From positions 287,501 to 351,500 of the forward strand of contig JAEMWC010000445.1 of the NCBI GenBank assembly GCA_016490735.1: 64,000 bases of DNA. The letters run 5' to 3'. Positions 1 to 12,500 of the stretch are shown here, one piece after another. Source of the DNA: Pachyseris speciosa (lineage: Eukaryota; Cnidaria; Anthozoa; Scleractinia; Pachyseridae). Made by a program: the position numbers and the translations under genes. Within the stretch, counting starts at the first letter, position 1, and the number at the start of each line of letters is the position of its first letter. A model generated the notes under the pieces. That model did not search any database and had not been told where the DNA came from. It saw only the letters and a program-made list of their open reading frames with translations.

Positions 1-330
1 ATTTTCAGAAAGAGCTAGATGAAAAATGCTAACTTGCCAAAAATCAACATTTAAAGGCAACTTGGCTCGGAGATATTAGCACCGTTATGCTCTGCTGACT
101 CCATACAAATCCTTCTAAATTTGACTCAGTTCATAATGTTATAAGCCAAGTAAAATTTAGAAGGATTTGTATGGAGTCAGCAGAGCATAACGGTGCTAGT
201 ATCTCGCTCTCAAACAGTCAGAAAATGCTGATTTTTGGCAAGTAGGTCTTTTTGATCATGTTCTTTCTGAATATCCAAACAAATCCCATAATTTCAAAAC
301 TTCAGTTTTTGTTACATCACTTCAGTACTC
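1..330. repeat. Palindromic MITE, copy A
   Basis: A long imperfect inverted repeat. The arm TCTGCTGACTCCATACAAAT near 93-112 is repeated inverted near 167-186, and the outer arms (CTTGCCAAAAATC at 37 and its complement near 233) also pair. The same family occurs at 37436-37750 and 39284-39540. The left end may lie outside the window. No coding capacity is seen, so it is a non-autonomous foldback element. Confidence 0.75.
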
Positions 331-413
331 TATTCTGAACAGTACTATGGGTTAACAGAGTACAATGAAAGGTCACACATAAAAAAAAACTCCAGAAAAC
401 TGTTTATATACAT

Positions 414-419
414 TTTATT
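414..419 (-). promoter_or_regulatory. Poly(A) signal of RPL38
   Basis: AATAAA on the minus strand, 24 bases past the RPL38 stop codon, in a sensible position for 3' end formation of this short mRNA. Confidence 0.7.
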
Positions 420-442
420 GGCACTGTTGAAACAAAACCTTT

Positions 443-3400
443 CTACTTCAGGTCCTTCACGGCCAAACCTGCAAAACGAAAGAATTGAAAAATTTATTTT
501 CAATTTCAGATAGGTGAAGAAATGGGAAATAAGAGGAACTTAAAGAGATGTTACTAGAGATGTTAATATATGGAGAACAATAATGTAATGCTTTATGCTT
601 TCATTTCGGTTGGGCTGCGCTAAAACCTCTATAATTTCATTGACTCTATAGGCTCTTTATAGCGCTAGATTCTGTTGTTCTTATTATTTGTTTACTGTTT
701 TTTTTTGCAACCAATCCTGTGAGGTCTTGCAAATGGTACAGGTTGCCCCTTTCACTTGAGAGTCAAAGTAATTTCCATGTACTTTGGTTTTGCATTCCTA
801 AGTTCTTCAAGTAGTTGACAAAGCTCATTACAATGGCTTTCTCAGTTGTAATAAACACACACCTGGAGGCAATGACTGCTTGAGTTTGTCAGCCTTTTCT
901 TTGTCCTGAATGACCAGCGTGTAAAGATAGCGGCTGCATCGCACCTTAAACTTTACAGTGTCCTTGATCTTCTTTATCTTCACAGCTGTAACAGTTAACG
1001 AAAGTTCAATTTAGTGCAAAAAAACCTTCAGCGTGAGGTAAGGTAAATGATTTTTTCAATTTCAATGAAGAAATTCACAGTAGTACTACAGGATAGGGAC
1101 AGTTAGGAAACAATGAAATCCCAGATAGTTGTAACAGCTTTTGAATCTCTTTACAGTGGCCGATTTACATTATCAGCTCAGTTGATAAAACCAAATTTCC
1201 ACGTTCCACTTCCCCACTGATACAGCACCAAAGTTTGTTAAGAAACTAGCCGCCTTTATTCATTTGGAATTTTCATGTACAAATAAACCCAGGTCAAGTA
1301 AGCACATCTCCTTATTATGCAATGTTTACTCAGTTTTAAAGCCAAATTCACACAATTTCTATCTGCAATTATAATTATCGCAGCCTCTAAAATACAGATC
1401 TTATGGTACAGCTGTACTTCTTATGAGTGAAGAACCCAGGAGATTAGACCGACTTACAACTGAAACACCTGTCTTTACAGTTATCAGTGGTTTTGAGATG
1501 TTACACAATAGAATGTTGCATTATTGCATTTAAACATCGCCCAGAATGCTATTGTTTTTCGCAACATGTACTTACAGCGCCCAGTTTTTCAGCGCGGCAT
1601 AATGATTTGCATATCCAGAAATAGTTGGCTGTAATTGGTAGATAGAGTCCGCTTTGGGAATACTCGAGTTGCTTCAAGATTTCTGCTGCTGTCAATCAAA
1701 CCCTTGGATGCGTGAACTGAGATCCCAAGACGCGATGTAGATAACAAAGGCGCTCTAGTTAAAGGCGGGCCGCAAATCAAATTAAAAAGTTGAGCGAGGT
1801 TAAACTTTTACGTTTACGCACAGCTTTTCACACATCCCCGCTATTTTATCTACGCAGGTAAAGCCAATTCTAATTTACGTCCTTGCACACGTGAAAATTA
1901 CGCGAGAGTGGAAATCCACCGCACAAGTTCGCACGCAGCGACATCTTTTAATTTGTCCCAAAGGACTCCCAATGGTCAAAACGTTATCCGAAGTTTGCAC
2001 AGAATAAGGTTGCTAATTTTAGTGTAAAAGCCTGATGAGTAACTGCAGAATATCCTACCACTACAGCTCTTCGGGCTTGCGAAATGTTTTCGCAGTTTTG
2101 AAAAACGCATGCCAAGGCCGAGTTGTTTCTGGCTGCGTAGCTGGCGGTTTTGTTGGGGAGAGCGCCGCGGCGAGCGAACGGCGAATTCGCGAGGAGAATG
2201 GAGTTTCGCTGCTCGCTCGGTCACGCTCCCCAGCAAAACCGCTAGCTACGCAGGCGAAGTTAAGCTGTTTGAAAGCTGATTAAACCACAATTTAAAGTTA
2301 CATGTAACCGAGGATTTTAAGTGAACGGTAAAGAAAAATCTTGTTCAACTTAAATTTCACGGCTGATTAGTGATTGAACAAAACTTATACTCTCGCGGGA
2401 AGTTTAAAACTGGCCAACTAAATACCCATGGGAGATTTGAAAAAATGAATTTGCATGTAAGTTCATGGCTGTAGAAGATGGTTTCAAGAAAGCTACAAAA
2501 AATAATACTTCCACCAGTCAGAATTCTGCAAAACTTCGGGAGGTGAATCTTTAAGTGTTAAACAAAAAAAACCATATGAAACCTAAATTGCTCGCCCCTT
2601 TTTTATCAAGATTTTCCACCTGAAAGTGTCGAGGCCATACAACCAAAGTGTCCATAAAGCTACTTTTGTAGCCAGAAAAAATATTGCTTCTCAATGAGCC
2701 ACCAACATAAAAGTAGTCGCATTTTCTTTTCTAACTTCTCAACTACAAAAGCCATATGAAACCTAAATTGTCAACTGAATAATTATCCCTTGAAGGACGA
2801 TTTTCCAAGCGGTGCTTGCCAGTTTTTGGCCGATTTTCTCTACTGTTTGCGTACGTCTTCTTCAATAGCTTTCGAATTGAGCGCCAGAAAGCGCGGAAAA
2901 GTCCCGGATATGTTGCGCCATTCTGCGCGATGAACTTGTTGTGTGACAGCATGTGGACAACTTTTAGCAAAGCAGTTTGTTGCGCCGACAAATTGCAAGC
3001 TTTTTATGTCTTCAAAGCAGGTTGCAATGTGTTGCCACAGTTTACAGTTGAGCTGTGAGCACAAGCTCTGCTGAGTTAAAAAAAGTTCCCTGTGTAACAT
3101 CACATTTAGGTACAACATTTTATTTTTTAACCTGCGTGACTGAAAGCCAAGAATTGACAACCTGACTTTTGCCCCAGTCTGATGTATTTGACGCCATTTT
3201 GTGAGCAATCAGTGATTTTTGTATCCTCGGTGGGGATACACATATCACTGTGACACCGGTACTTACATTTGGCATCCTTGCGTCTTGCGGTGAGGAGGAA
3301 ATCTTTGATTTCGTGAATCTGTTTAGGCTGCAGCAGGGGAAGGTAAAATTTCATGAGTAAGCATCAAACTTTTTAAATTGGATCTTAAAGGCTGACGCAG

Positions 3401-3466
3401 CAAGCTCCATTATGCCGAGCAAGAACAAGTTCATCAAGAAAATGTCAAATAAGAACAACTTACCAT
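443..3466 (-). CDS. RPL38: Ribosomal protein eL38, 4 exons
   Basis: Cytosolic 60S ribosomal protein eL38. Coding exons, in minus-strand order, are 3464-3466, 3267-3327, 863-985 and 443-468. They sum to 213 nt, or 70 residues plus stop, the same length as human RPL38. Exon 2 reads [19 protein letters not shown], exon 3 [19 protein letters not shown] followed by [19 protein letters not shown], and exon 4 ends LAVKDLK. All introns are GT-AG. The first coding exon holds only the ATG, directly followed by GTAAGT, an arrangement I recall from other animal RPL38 genes. No frameshift is seen. The gene is head-to-head with POP7. The large intron 986-3266 contains a foldback element at 2131-2255. Identification is secure from sequence and length. 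Confidence 0.96.
2131..2255. mobile_element. Short foldback element in RPL38 intron 2
   Basis: The arms GGCTGCGTAGCTGGCGGTTT and its near complement ending at 2255 enclose a GC-rich centre. The ends resemble the TAGCCTGCG-type elements at 30477 and 43084. No clear target duplication is visible. Confidence 0.6.
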
Positions 3467-3767
3467 TATGAAACGGTCGTGATGGAAAAAAACCTAGAGA
3501 TAACATGACAGAAAGAGACCTGATTACCGACTTGAAGAACGAAAAACAGTATATATTTTTAGAGAAAACTAAGGGAAGTTCAAATATCTTTTCTATACAC
3601 GGAAAAAGGGAAGACATTTTTACGGGATGGCTATGATTTACAAGGATTTTATTATCGTCACTCAATACCTTCTAAGCAAGCCAAGATGGAAGTTCAAAAG
3701 GACGATCATTGCTCACGCGCCTGCTTTTCAATCCCGCCGTACAGCGGTTTCGTACGCAAAAATCAAA
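3467..3767. promoter_or_regulatory. Divergent promoter region, RPL38 / POP7
   Basis: The two start codons are 301 bases apart on opposite strands, so one short region should serve both genes. The POP7 ATG sits inside AAAATGGCGGAC, which resembles the YY1-type element found at the start of many animal housekeeping genes. The RPL38 side carries pyrimidine stretches that could be a 5' TOP start, but no transcription start can be fixed by eye. Confidence 0.55.
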
Positions 3768-6700
3768 ATGGCGGACAGAAGTGGTTGTAAGTGAACTCTG
3801 CTTAAAGTCCCGTTTTCTTTGTTGTAAAACATTGACTAATTGTTATGTCTGAAATTTATTAGATGCTGTTAAAAAGAGACCACCCCATAAAGGACAAAAA
3901 CGTCGAAATGATGTTTACGTAAACAGGAAGACAGACTTTGCCGCTCAACTTGAACGATGTCAGAAGTCACTCGATTCAAGGTTTGTGATGTTTTCAGTGA
4001 GGTCGCAAGCTCTTTTACTCGACTTTTTTTTTTACTTTATTAATGTGTCTACAAAGATTTAGCATTGCTGCTAATTGGGGACACTTAAGATAAGTTACAA
4101 TATATCAAAACTATGTACAAGATGAATCAAGATAAAAGCTGTTTACAAAAGGAATGAATATTAAAAATATATGTATCAGAGTAAGACTATAAAAGCTAAT
4201 AACAGTTAATATTCAAGTTGAACACAGATGACATTTACACCCAGTGCCCACGTCAATTAAGGGGCTTAAATCCCTATTTCTAATGTATTTTTTAAAAGTC
4301 TTTAAGTTGACTGATTTAATATTATTGGGTATCCTGGCCCATAACTTTGGACCCAAATACGTCACTGAATGTTTTCCATACGTTACTGTGTTAAATCTCG
4401 GCAAAATAAAATTAGCGTTTCTTAGATTATGGTTGCTTTGTTGTCTTTTAAAAAGATTGGTAATATATTGTGGGCATAGGTTATTCTTAACCTTAAACAT
4501 TAAAATGGCAATGTCTTGAAGTCTAAGATTGAACAATGTTGGGAGACCAGCGGCAGCCAGCAGCTCCTCATAACTTGACACTTTGTCACAGTAGATAGCC
4601 CTAAGAGCCTTATCTTGGATCCTCTCTAGCTAACGTGTATCAGAAGCTTTCAGAAAATGCCATACAACGGAACAGTAAGTTAAATGTGGTAAAATTGCCG
4701 TTCAATACAGCTGAAGTTTGACTTTCTCTGGAATGAGATTTCTTAGGCGCAGTATAACACCCACAAGTCTCCCTGCTTTGACCACAATTGATTTAACATG
4801 TTCAGTAAAATTCAATTTATCGTCGATAATCATGCCCAAGAGTTTCATAAGATTAGTAGGCTCTATTGGTGCTGTATCATCAACTCGATGCTGTGTTACA
4901 ACATCGTCACCTCCCTAGAAATAAGTCAACCAGACAATATATGGGCCACAGTTCCGGTAAATTGAGGGTGCATGTTTTATGCGTGTAAGCTAATATTGGT
5001 TGTTTGCATGTTACGTCATCGCCGCCCTGAGGGTTGACATAAAATATGGATCTGTCATTAGCTCCTTTTGTTCGTCCAACAGTATTTGTTAGTTTCACCA
5101 TTGTTATCTGTGTCTCTAGAGATTTGCAAACCACCTATACAACAGTAGAAAGAACATGAAAGAAACAACGTCTTGCCATACAGACATGGGCACCCAACGA
5201 GCCAAATCAACCAAAAGCTGTGGAAAGGCATTTTTAAGTGCCATATGGTGTTTGACGTCTGTTTAAGGTGATGTTTTCATAAGCAAGAAGAAGTTCATTT
5301 GTTCAGATTTCCCTAGCTGAAATTTTAATTGCCCGAAAATGTTAGGGAACAAAATATGCAAGCTGAAATTAACTTTCCATGAGCTTTCTAGGGAACTATT
5401 TTCTTTCCTAAAGTGCTAGCTGACATTTTTGACTGCCAAAAACAGCAATTACAACCTTTCTGAAAACCTCAGAGGCTATGATTTCCCAATTTCAAATCTT
5501 TTAGGCCACGTTTTGGTAATGAAAATCGGAGTGCACTCTTTAATCGAAGCTGAAAGCCCAAGGCAAATTACCCTCCACCAAACAGATATCTACCGAAACT
5601 TGTCGTTGGGTGCCCCTGGTACAGACTATGTGGAACTGGTGCCTTAGGAACCACGAGAGTACAACTTTAATGCTTTTAAGAGCATTTTGTTATGTTACAT
5701 GAAAGAACTAAACTGAACGAGAAACCTGACAATATTAATGTGCAGGGGAGGTGGTGGTTAGGGTAGGATGGGGGTGGGGTGGGATTAGAGTGCACCTCAC
5801 TCCCAGGGTTGTCAAATATACAAACCGATAGCTGGCAAATTTCCACTGTCTGTCGGACTGCATTTCACCTCTACTTTGACTTTGACTTTGTCCCAATAAT
5901 TTAATATTTAGTATTTGTTTTTTAATATACTATGGCTGTTGATTAATACCAGCCCTGCTTTTCTGCAGCTTCCCTAAATAATTGTAGAGACAACAACAAC
6001 AACAACAACTTTATTGACCCTTATACTTGAAAACCTTGCACTCGTCACAAAATAACTCCCATGTGCAAGCCATTCGTTATTATCACAATTTATAGTGCTA
6101 TTTCATGTTAAACTGGAGAACCTTTTTTTTTTTCAGTGAGCAAGAAGTTACTATACATGGCCTGGGGGGTGCTATTAACCGTGCAATCAATCTGGCACTG
6201 CAGCTAGAACACAGGGGACAAGGCACTGTGGAGGTGATGTAAAAGTTCTCTTCTTTTATGGAAGTCATTTTCTCTTCTCATATCTTTGAGTACTACCAGC
6301 CCTCTCCTATGTTGTGATATTGGACTTTTTCTCATAAATGACGAGTCAACACATACTTTTCCTTGAGAAAACAGAATTCTGATCAACTGTACCGACCTTA
6401 CAGTATATGGGGGGCTATTTTCAAAAGAAGCTGTAGTATTGTTTCTTTTGTGAAGAGGAAACAGATATTTGGTTATCTCAGTGGCATTTATGAGTGCTTT
6501 GGTAACTTTGCAGCCATCAGAAACTGAAATGCTGATTCCAAGTACTAGCCTTTTGTCTGTCTGTTTATTTAATCTGTATCTGGGTGGTTTATTAATTCTG
6601 CCACACAGAAAAACTGCACTTGTGTTACAATGAGTACAATGACTATTCAAAATAAGGAAGTACCCCACAGCATAGCTGACCTAGTATTATTCTATGCTGA

Positions 6701-8484
6701 TGATATGATCATTAGTCTTAACTTATAAGAGGCTCTCACTCATTCACCACGAAAAGTTGGCATTAAAGAAACCCTAGACTTGAGGGAGTGATAATGTGTT
6801 TTATAAGAATGAATGTTTGCTGGGTACTTTTCTGTGATAAGGCAAGGGTCAGATTAAGAGGGGGGCTGAGGGGCCCCATTTTTTCCTGTATTTTTTATTT
6901 ATTTATTTTTTTTTTTTTTTTTTTGAAAAAAAGTTTCTGTAACCAACTGACTTTCAAGTGGTATTGTGCATCAGATGGTTTTATTATATTTTAGTTTAGT
7001 TTCAGAGCTCTTCTTATTTTAAATACATTTTGACTGGGTGGTGGTAGGAGGGGGGCAGTTGTGCGCTCTCGCTGCAATTTCTTCGGCCCCCTCTTTCGGG
7101 ATTTTCTGAATCCACCCCTGTAAGGTCCTTGACAACAAACACTTGAGAACTGCCAGTGATGATTACTGATACCTATCACCACTGATAAAACTTCTGCTCT
7201 TGCATTTTTACTACAGTTTCCCCTGAATAATTTTCAGTGAAGGATTCTTGCAATAAAATTTAATGTTGAATTCCTTTTAAAATGGCAGGTATCAGCAACA
7301 ACATCCAGTGTTAAACTAGTTGATGATTTTGAGCCTGAGGATGATGTAAGCTGGTCAGATTTTTTATTTGAAGAAAACTGCATTTCTCTAGTTTGATTTT
7401 AGTTTTGACCATACATTAATCATTACATTAATCACTGTAATATGGGCATGTAAAAATGAAGACATTTTGCCTTTAGTAACTGTTTTGCTTTCTTCTCATG
7501 ACCTTTATGTATTTGTTCAGATGAGTTCAATGCTTATTTCTAATGGGACAACAATGGCTTACTAACTTAATAACCTGGGATGTTACAGCACCAATGCTGC
7601 AGTCAGGAGTAACGTTCACTTTTAACAACCCTTTCAGGCAGGGCGGTAATTGCTTGTAATGGTCGTCATCTAGAGTGAAGATGACCAATCGAAGGGTTTA
7701 TGCAAAACTGTTGTAAGTGGCTTTTTTGGTCAAATATTCAGATTTTCCCAAAATGCCTGAATTTTTGTAAGCCAGTGGAAACATTGTTCTTTCAGGGCCA
7801 CAGGTAAAAGTTCAGGTATTTTGGGCAAATATGAAAAATTGATCCAAAAAAGATCATTTACGACAGTTTTTCATAAAACCCCTCAAATTACTTCCAAGTT
7901 TGAAAAGGACCGAAAAAAAAAACAACAACAGTTTTCTTGTGGATCCACAGACTGTGTAAGCTTTATAAGAATTAAAAAAGGACACTGTCAAATTTTAGCC
8001 AAGGGGGTTAAGGATTTCTTGAAAGTAATATTAGAATCTTTTTTTTTTCATATGACACATCCTTTTGGTGATGATTTAAACCCTCTTATTTGTTAATTAA
8101 TTTATCTTACTAAATGCAAACTGACAACAGCTTGTGAACGCAGACATATGCCCAGCTTTCACTTCTTGTTTCTATTCTTTTTGGAGGAGAGAAGCCACAG
8201 GCAAAGATATGTCTGCATTCCTCAGGTTTCCTTGTTGTTTATCAATGTTGCCATTGATAAACACTATTCTTGTTACATTAGTAAGCTTCTGCACTTATAC
8301 ACCCCAAATAGCTTATTAAGGTCTTGATCTAAATTTCTGCTTCAAGTTCCAACATCAAATCTGAAAACTTATGGAGCCCGAGCATTTTCTGTATGTGCCC
8401 CCAAGTTATGGAACTGCCTTCCTAACTACATTAGGCATAGCTCCAGTGTCAGCACTTTTAAATCATCTCTGAAAACTTATCTTT

Positions 8485-8519
<35 letters not shown>

Positions 8520-9042
8520 TTAAAGATATTTTTACAGGATTGCTGCATCAGTTTTAAGAAAAACTGCTATCAATGCAGGTCCTGTAGAAAAACAAAAGAA
8601 TACAAAATATAAATAAAGCAAATTACAATGATATAAAATGGTACATTAAAAAGACAATTCGAACAGTTATGAATTCTCAGTATTATTAAAAATGTTTGCA
8701 CCTTTGTAGAAAAAAGTGCACTTGGTGCATTCTAAATTATTCTAAAATAAGGTCATTATTTTATTTATTAGGTAAGGTAAGTATTGTTCTATTTTCTTCT
8801 TATATTGTGAAGAGCTTTAGAACTTTTGTACAAAGCACTATATAATAATAATTATTATTATTATTATTATTATTATCAATTATTTGCAACCAATTTAACT
8901 TGTTAATGTTTTATTCATAATTTTCATCTAGGATCATGAAGGATATTCCAAAGTACGAACAAACTCAGCAATCCACATTAGAGTTTACAAGAAAAAACTG
9001 TCTGAAGTTACTTCAGAGGGAGCTTCAAAAGAAGTTACATAA
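3768..9042 (+). CDS. POP7: RNase P/MRP subunit POP7 (Rpp20), 5 exons
   Basis: Subunit of nuclear RNase P and RNase MRP, an Alba-fold protein that binds the RNA with Rpp25 and acts in tRNA and rRNA processing. Exons are 3768-3786, 3863-3980, 6137-6233, 7289-7345 and 8932-9042, giving 402 nt and 133 residues (human 140). All junctions are GT-AG and phases agree. Recognisable pieces are NDVYVNRKTDFAAQLERCQK, then VTIHGLGGAINRAINLALQL and VRTNSAIHIRVYKKKL, all close to human Rpp20. The start is chosen because it opens exon 1 immediately before a GTAAG donor, with good spacing to the conserved Tyr codon split across the intron. Introns hold LINE debris at 4023-4920 and 8340-8880. It is divergent from RPL38 and convergent with METTL23. 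Confidence 0.94.
4023..4920 (-). mobile_element. Degenerate non-LTR retrotransposon 3' end
   Basis: Minus-strand translation gives the C-terminal part of a LINE reverse transcriptase: LLGMIIDDKLNFTEH near 4800-4850, then LERIQDKALRAIYCDKVSSY, then NLRNANFILPRFNTVTYGKH followed by SVTYLGPKLWARIPNNIKS. In-frame stops interrupt the upstream part, for example near 4630. A poly(A) tail, seen as T-run 4023-4033 on the plus strand, marks the 3' end. It is a dead 5'-truncated copy in POP7 intron 2, of CR1/L2/jockey type; the clade cannot be settled by eye. Confidence 0.85.
5188..5615. mobile_element. Putative MITE with GGGCACCCAACGA ends
   Basis: A 13-base perfect inverted repeat, GGGCACCCAACGA, lies at both ends. 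The interior has no convincing coding capacity; a 72-codon open frame at 5429-5647 is judged accidental. Confidence 0.5.
5992..6010. repeat. (CAA)n microsatellite
   Basis: Simple CAA repeat of about six units in POP7 intron 2. Confidence 0.85.
8340..8880 (+). mobile_element. LINE (L2/CR1-like) 3' fragment with ATT tail
   Basis: Plus-strand translation at about 8355-8490 gives YGARAFSVCAPKLWNCLPNY followed by IRHSSSVSTFKSSLKTYLF, the standard C-terminus of L2/CR1-type reverse transcriptases. The 3' UTR-like text near 8805-8850 (GTGAAGAGCTTTAG then AAAGCACTATATAA) is followed by an ATT-type microsatellite, typical of L2 tails. A second AAT microsatellite at 8487-8519 separates coding end and tail, so something was inserted there. 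It lies in POP7 intron 4. Confidence 0.75.
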
Positions 9043-9564
9043 ACTCCCTTTCAAAGTGTAATTCTTTCAACGGCTTCTACCAAGTTTCTCCTCAAAACTT
9101 TTAACATTGAAGAGTAAAAGGGTTATGCAAACGCAAGGCATATATTTGTCTTGACTTATACACTTGAGAAGAAAGTAAATTGCTTTGCTCAAAGGGGATA
9201 AACCACTCCAGACTCTTGTAACATTTGCTAATCCTAACAGTAGGCAGGATGTGCACTATGACAAGGTCCAGTCTAGAACAAAGTGGACCATTCACAAGTC
9301 AGATGAAAAGGTACAAACTGTTTGTAACCTTGGATAGAATCTGGAAACAAGGCTGCACCTGCTGATGGCAGAAAATGCTCCTGTCAGTTGTTTGTTCTTT
9401 GATGGTTTGCATCCCAGGCTGTCTATTACCTAGGCCTCATTCATATTAGCAAGGAAAACTGTTGCAGGGTGATCACAAGTGAGGAAAAACAGCTACCACA
9501 TCAATGGCAAAACACATTCAGGTTACATGGTATTTGCCACTGATGTCCATGGACTATCCATCAG

Positions 9565-12500
9565 CTATGCTTCATCTATCTCTTGCATGAATTTGTCGCC
9601 AGTTTCCTGTTGATGTGTTATCTCCAGCATATGAATAGTGTGTAAATCAGACAGGTTGGAGCCTCCAACGTTGCCTTGATCAGCTCCAAATTCCTCCAGA
9701 GGGATCTCAACTCCTCGGAGACCCCACTTACGTAGGAGATCCTCAATGGAGCGACTAGAACTAGAAAGAGATAATACATATTACTGATTCAATTTATAGA
9801 AAGATGCTTAAATGTGCAGCATATTTTAATGTGTTTCCTTTTTCCAGGATGATTCTGCTTTTAGCTGCAGTAAAACAGATTTTTGCAGTTTCTTAGTGCA
9901 AACTTGGGTTTCACAACATTCTATTTAACCAGTTAAGTGTTTCTGTTAAGGGACAATCAGCTGATAGTTACATACAGAAATTTGATGTTCCTAAAACAAT
10001 ATTAGCCCATTAAGTGAAACTTTGAGGATTTATCTGCTAGTTTTAAGTATATCAAATTTCCATTTAGGGTAACTATCGGTGTGTTCTGAAATAGAAATTA
10101 ATGATTGTTTGTTTGTTTTTTATCATCTTTCACTGCTATTGAAGTTTTCTTTCAAACAAAAGGCACTGAAACTGCCATTTGGAATTTACAGCTGACCAGT
10201 ATAACTGTACAAACAGTCAAAATAAAAAAGACAAAAAAAAGTTGTAAAAGATAATTTAAGACAATAGTACTTTCCTTGTAAACAAACTACTTGTCAATGA
10301 GTTACAAAGATAAACAGGTGGATTTTTCATGGACAAGTACTATCCATCTGGGCATTTTCCCCTGATGAACTTTATTACCTGATAGAGTCTCTGAAAGAGT
10401 CTCTGATCAGATACAGAGCCATAGCTATTATGAGGCAAACCGAGGCATTTACCTTGGTAAAAAGTTTTAATTTACACTATATTTTCCCTTCCTTGTGTGC
10501 GTGTCTTACGAAAAAATAAGCAGACTGTGTAGTTTCACAGAGGCGTAAGCATGTTTTGATGTTTCTCTAAGAGGCTATACATTGAAAAATAACAAATGAA
10601 TATTGAACAGGTGTTTTTTTTTAGCCATTGCCTCTGTGAGAATTTTTGTCTTGCTACAGCCAGATGTGACTAATCTAAACCAATCAGATTCTGAAAAAAA
10701 AATTGTGCTGACTTATAATGGGCCTTAGGGGTTACGGTAGAAGTAGCCTCCTTCGCAGACGTCTTTTGGCTCGTCACGCGTTCCTTGCCCACGAACGTCT
10801 GCTGAACTGAACTACCACTTCCGTTCACAGCAGTTAGCCAATCATAGTTTGTTGTCCAATTTATGGAAAGTAGGGGCGCTTTCTATTTGGATGGAAAACC
10901 CGGTAATTCCAGAAAGAATTCAAATAGAATGGTTCATCCCAGTGGAATGTGTTCGGAAAAAAAGGTAATACCTTTCGAGGTATTCTTTGATTGAGGAATT
11001 GCCCTGTTCCTTTTGATCGAAAATTCTTCCTGGTTTTTCCATTCAAAATGAAAACGCTCTAGGACTTCGACCCCCGGATTATTTTCACAGACGATGCATG
11101 TGAATCGGGTGTCAATTTCCATTCTTACGCAGCTTGTTATTGGTTTCTTCAAAACAAAGGCTAACCGCCGGCGAACAGAAGTGGCAGTTCAGTTCAGCAG
11201 ACGTTCGTGGGCAAGGAACGCGTGACGAGCCCAAAGACGTCTGCGAAGGAGGCTAGGGTAGAAGCAATTATAACAACATTCCTTAGAAGAAATAATTTTC
11301 TTGTAAAAGGGCTACCAACTCCCTATGCTTTCTTCATGTTATTTTACAACATTAAGACTGACAATATTTACTCATATACCTCCTTTCTTGATAGGTTGTC
11401 CAAAACTTTGCTTTCAAATTTTTCTCAATGAGAAAGGAGACAGTAGCAAGAATGTCATCAAAATCTAGCAGACATAACAGGAAATAAAAAAGGATTATAA
11501 AATAATTATTATAATATTGGCATTATTGATCAGAGAATCAGTAAAATAGAATTTAGATCTAGTTTAGAATAACCTGTGATTGACTATTGTAAACTTCTTT
11601 CCAACTTCAAACTATGGAATTAAGTATAAAATATGCCATTACGACATTAAACAGTATTGTTGGTAATCCTCACTGAAATGAGACTGCACATCGGTAATCA
11701 CATCATTGAAACAGGGACTTGGATGAGTAACAAAAGCTCTCATAAACTTGTGGTGTAAAAACTATTCTTGATGTCAGGCTCACATTACTCGCAATCATTA
11801 CACACATCAGGATAAACTGGCAGCCACCCATACAAGTATACTTGTTTGTCAATATGTACCTAAGTGCAACAGTGTACCAGACTACTGGAAACTTCTTTTC
11901 AAAGGCCCAGGTGCAATGTACCTTTTGTGTCATAAAAGCAATCTGAACCAAGAATAATGTCGGCTTTGGGAAGACTGAATAGATTTGGTGTGAACTGTCC
12001 CCAGGTGATTCCCACAACTTTTACTGAGTCTTGGCCATTTACATCACAGCTCTGTTGACAATTTTTGAGGCATTCTGGATATTCTTCCTTATCTGTAAGG
12101 GTAACAGAGGCACCACAAAGAGAAGCAACTATTCCAGGAAGTGATGTCCCTGCACCAATCTACGGAACAAATCAGGAAAATGTCATTGTTCAACCTCTTA
12201 CTCCTAAACCACTGACCTACAGTACATGTACACTGTAACTTCTTGAAGAGAAACACAAAATGAAAGCACTATTCATCACCTTTCATTTGATACCAAGGGC
12301 ACTCAAGTTTGAAGTTGGCAGACAGCCTTAAAGATAAGTTCACTTTGTATTTTGCTGGATATTTTATTTCAGCAGAGCGCCCTAAATTGTCCAAATATTA
12401 TTATTTTCCCATTTGTTTTTTGTTGCTTTTTTTTTTGGGGGGGGGGGGGTGCCATGAAATTCTGCCAGGTACAGTTTGGGGGTAGAAATAAGATGAGCTG

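Noticed and set aside
2743..3208. Minus-strand frames of 82-122 codons inside the RPL38 intron
   Set aside because: No similarity to known proteins and overlapping frames on both strands; ordinary intronic sequence.
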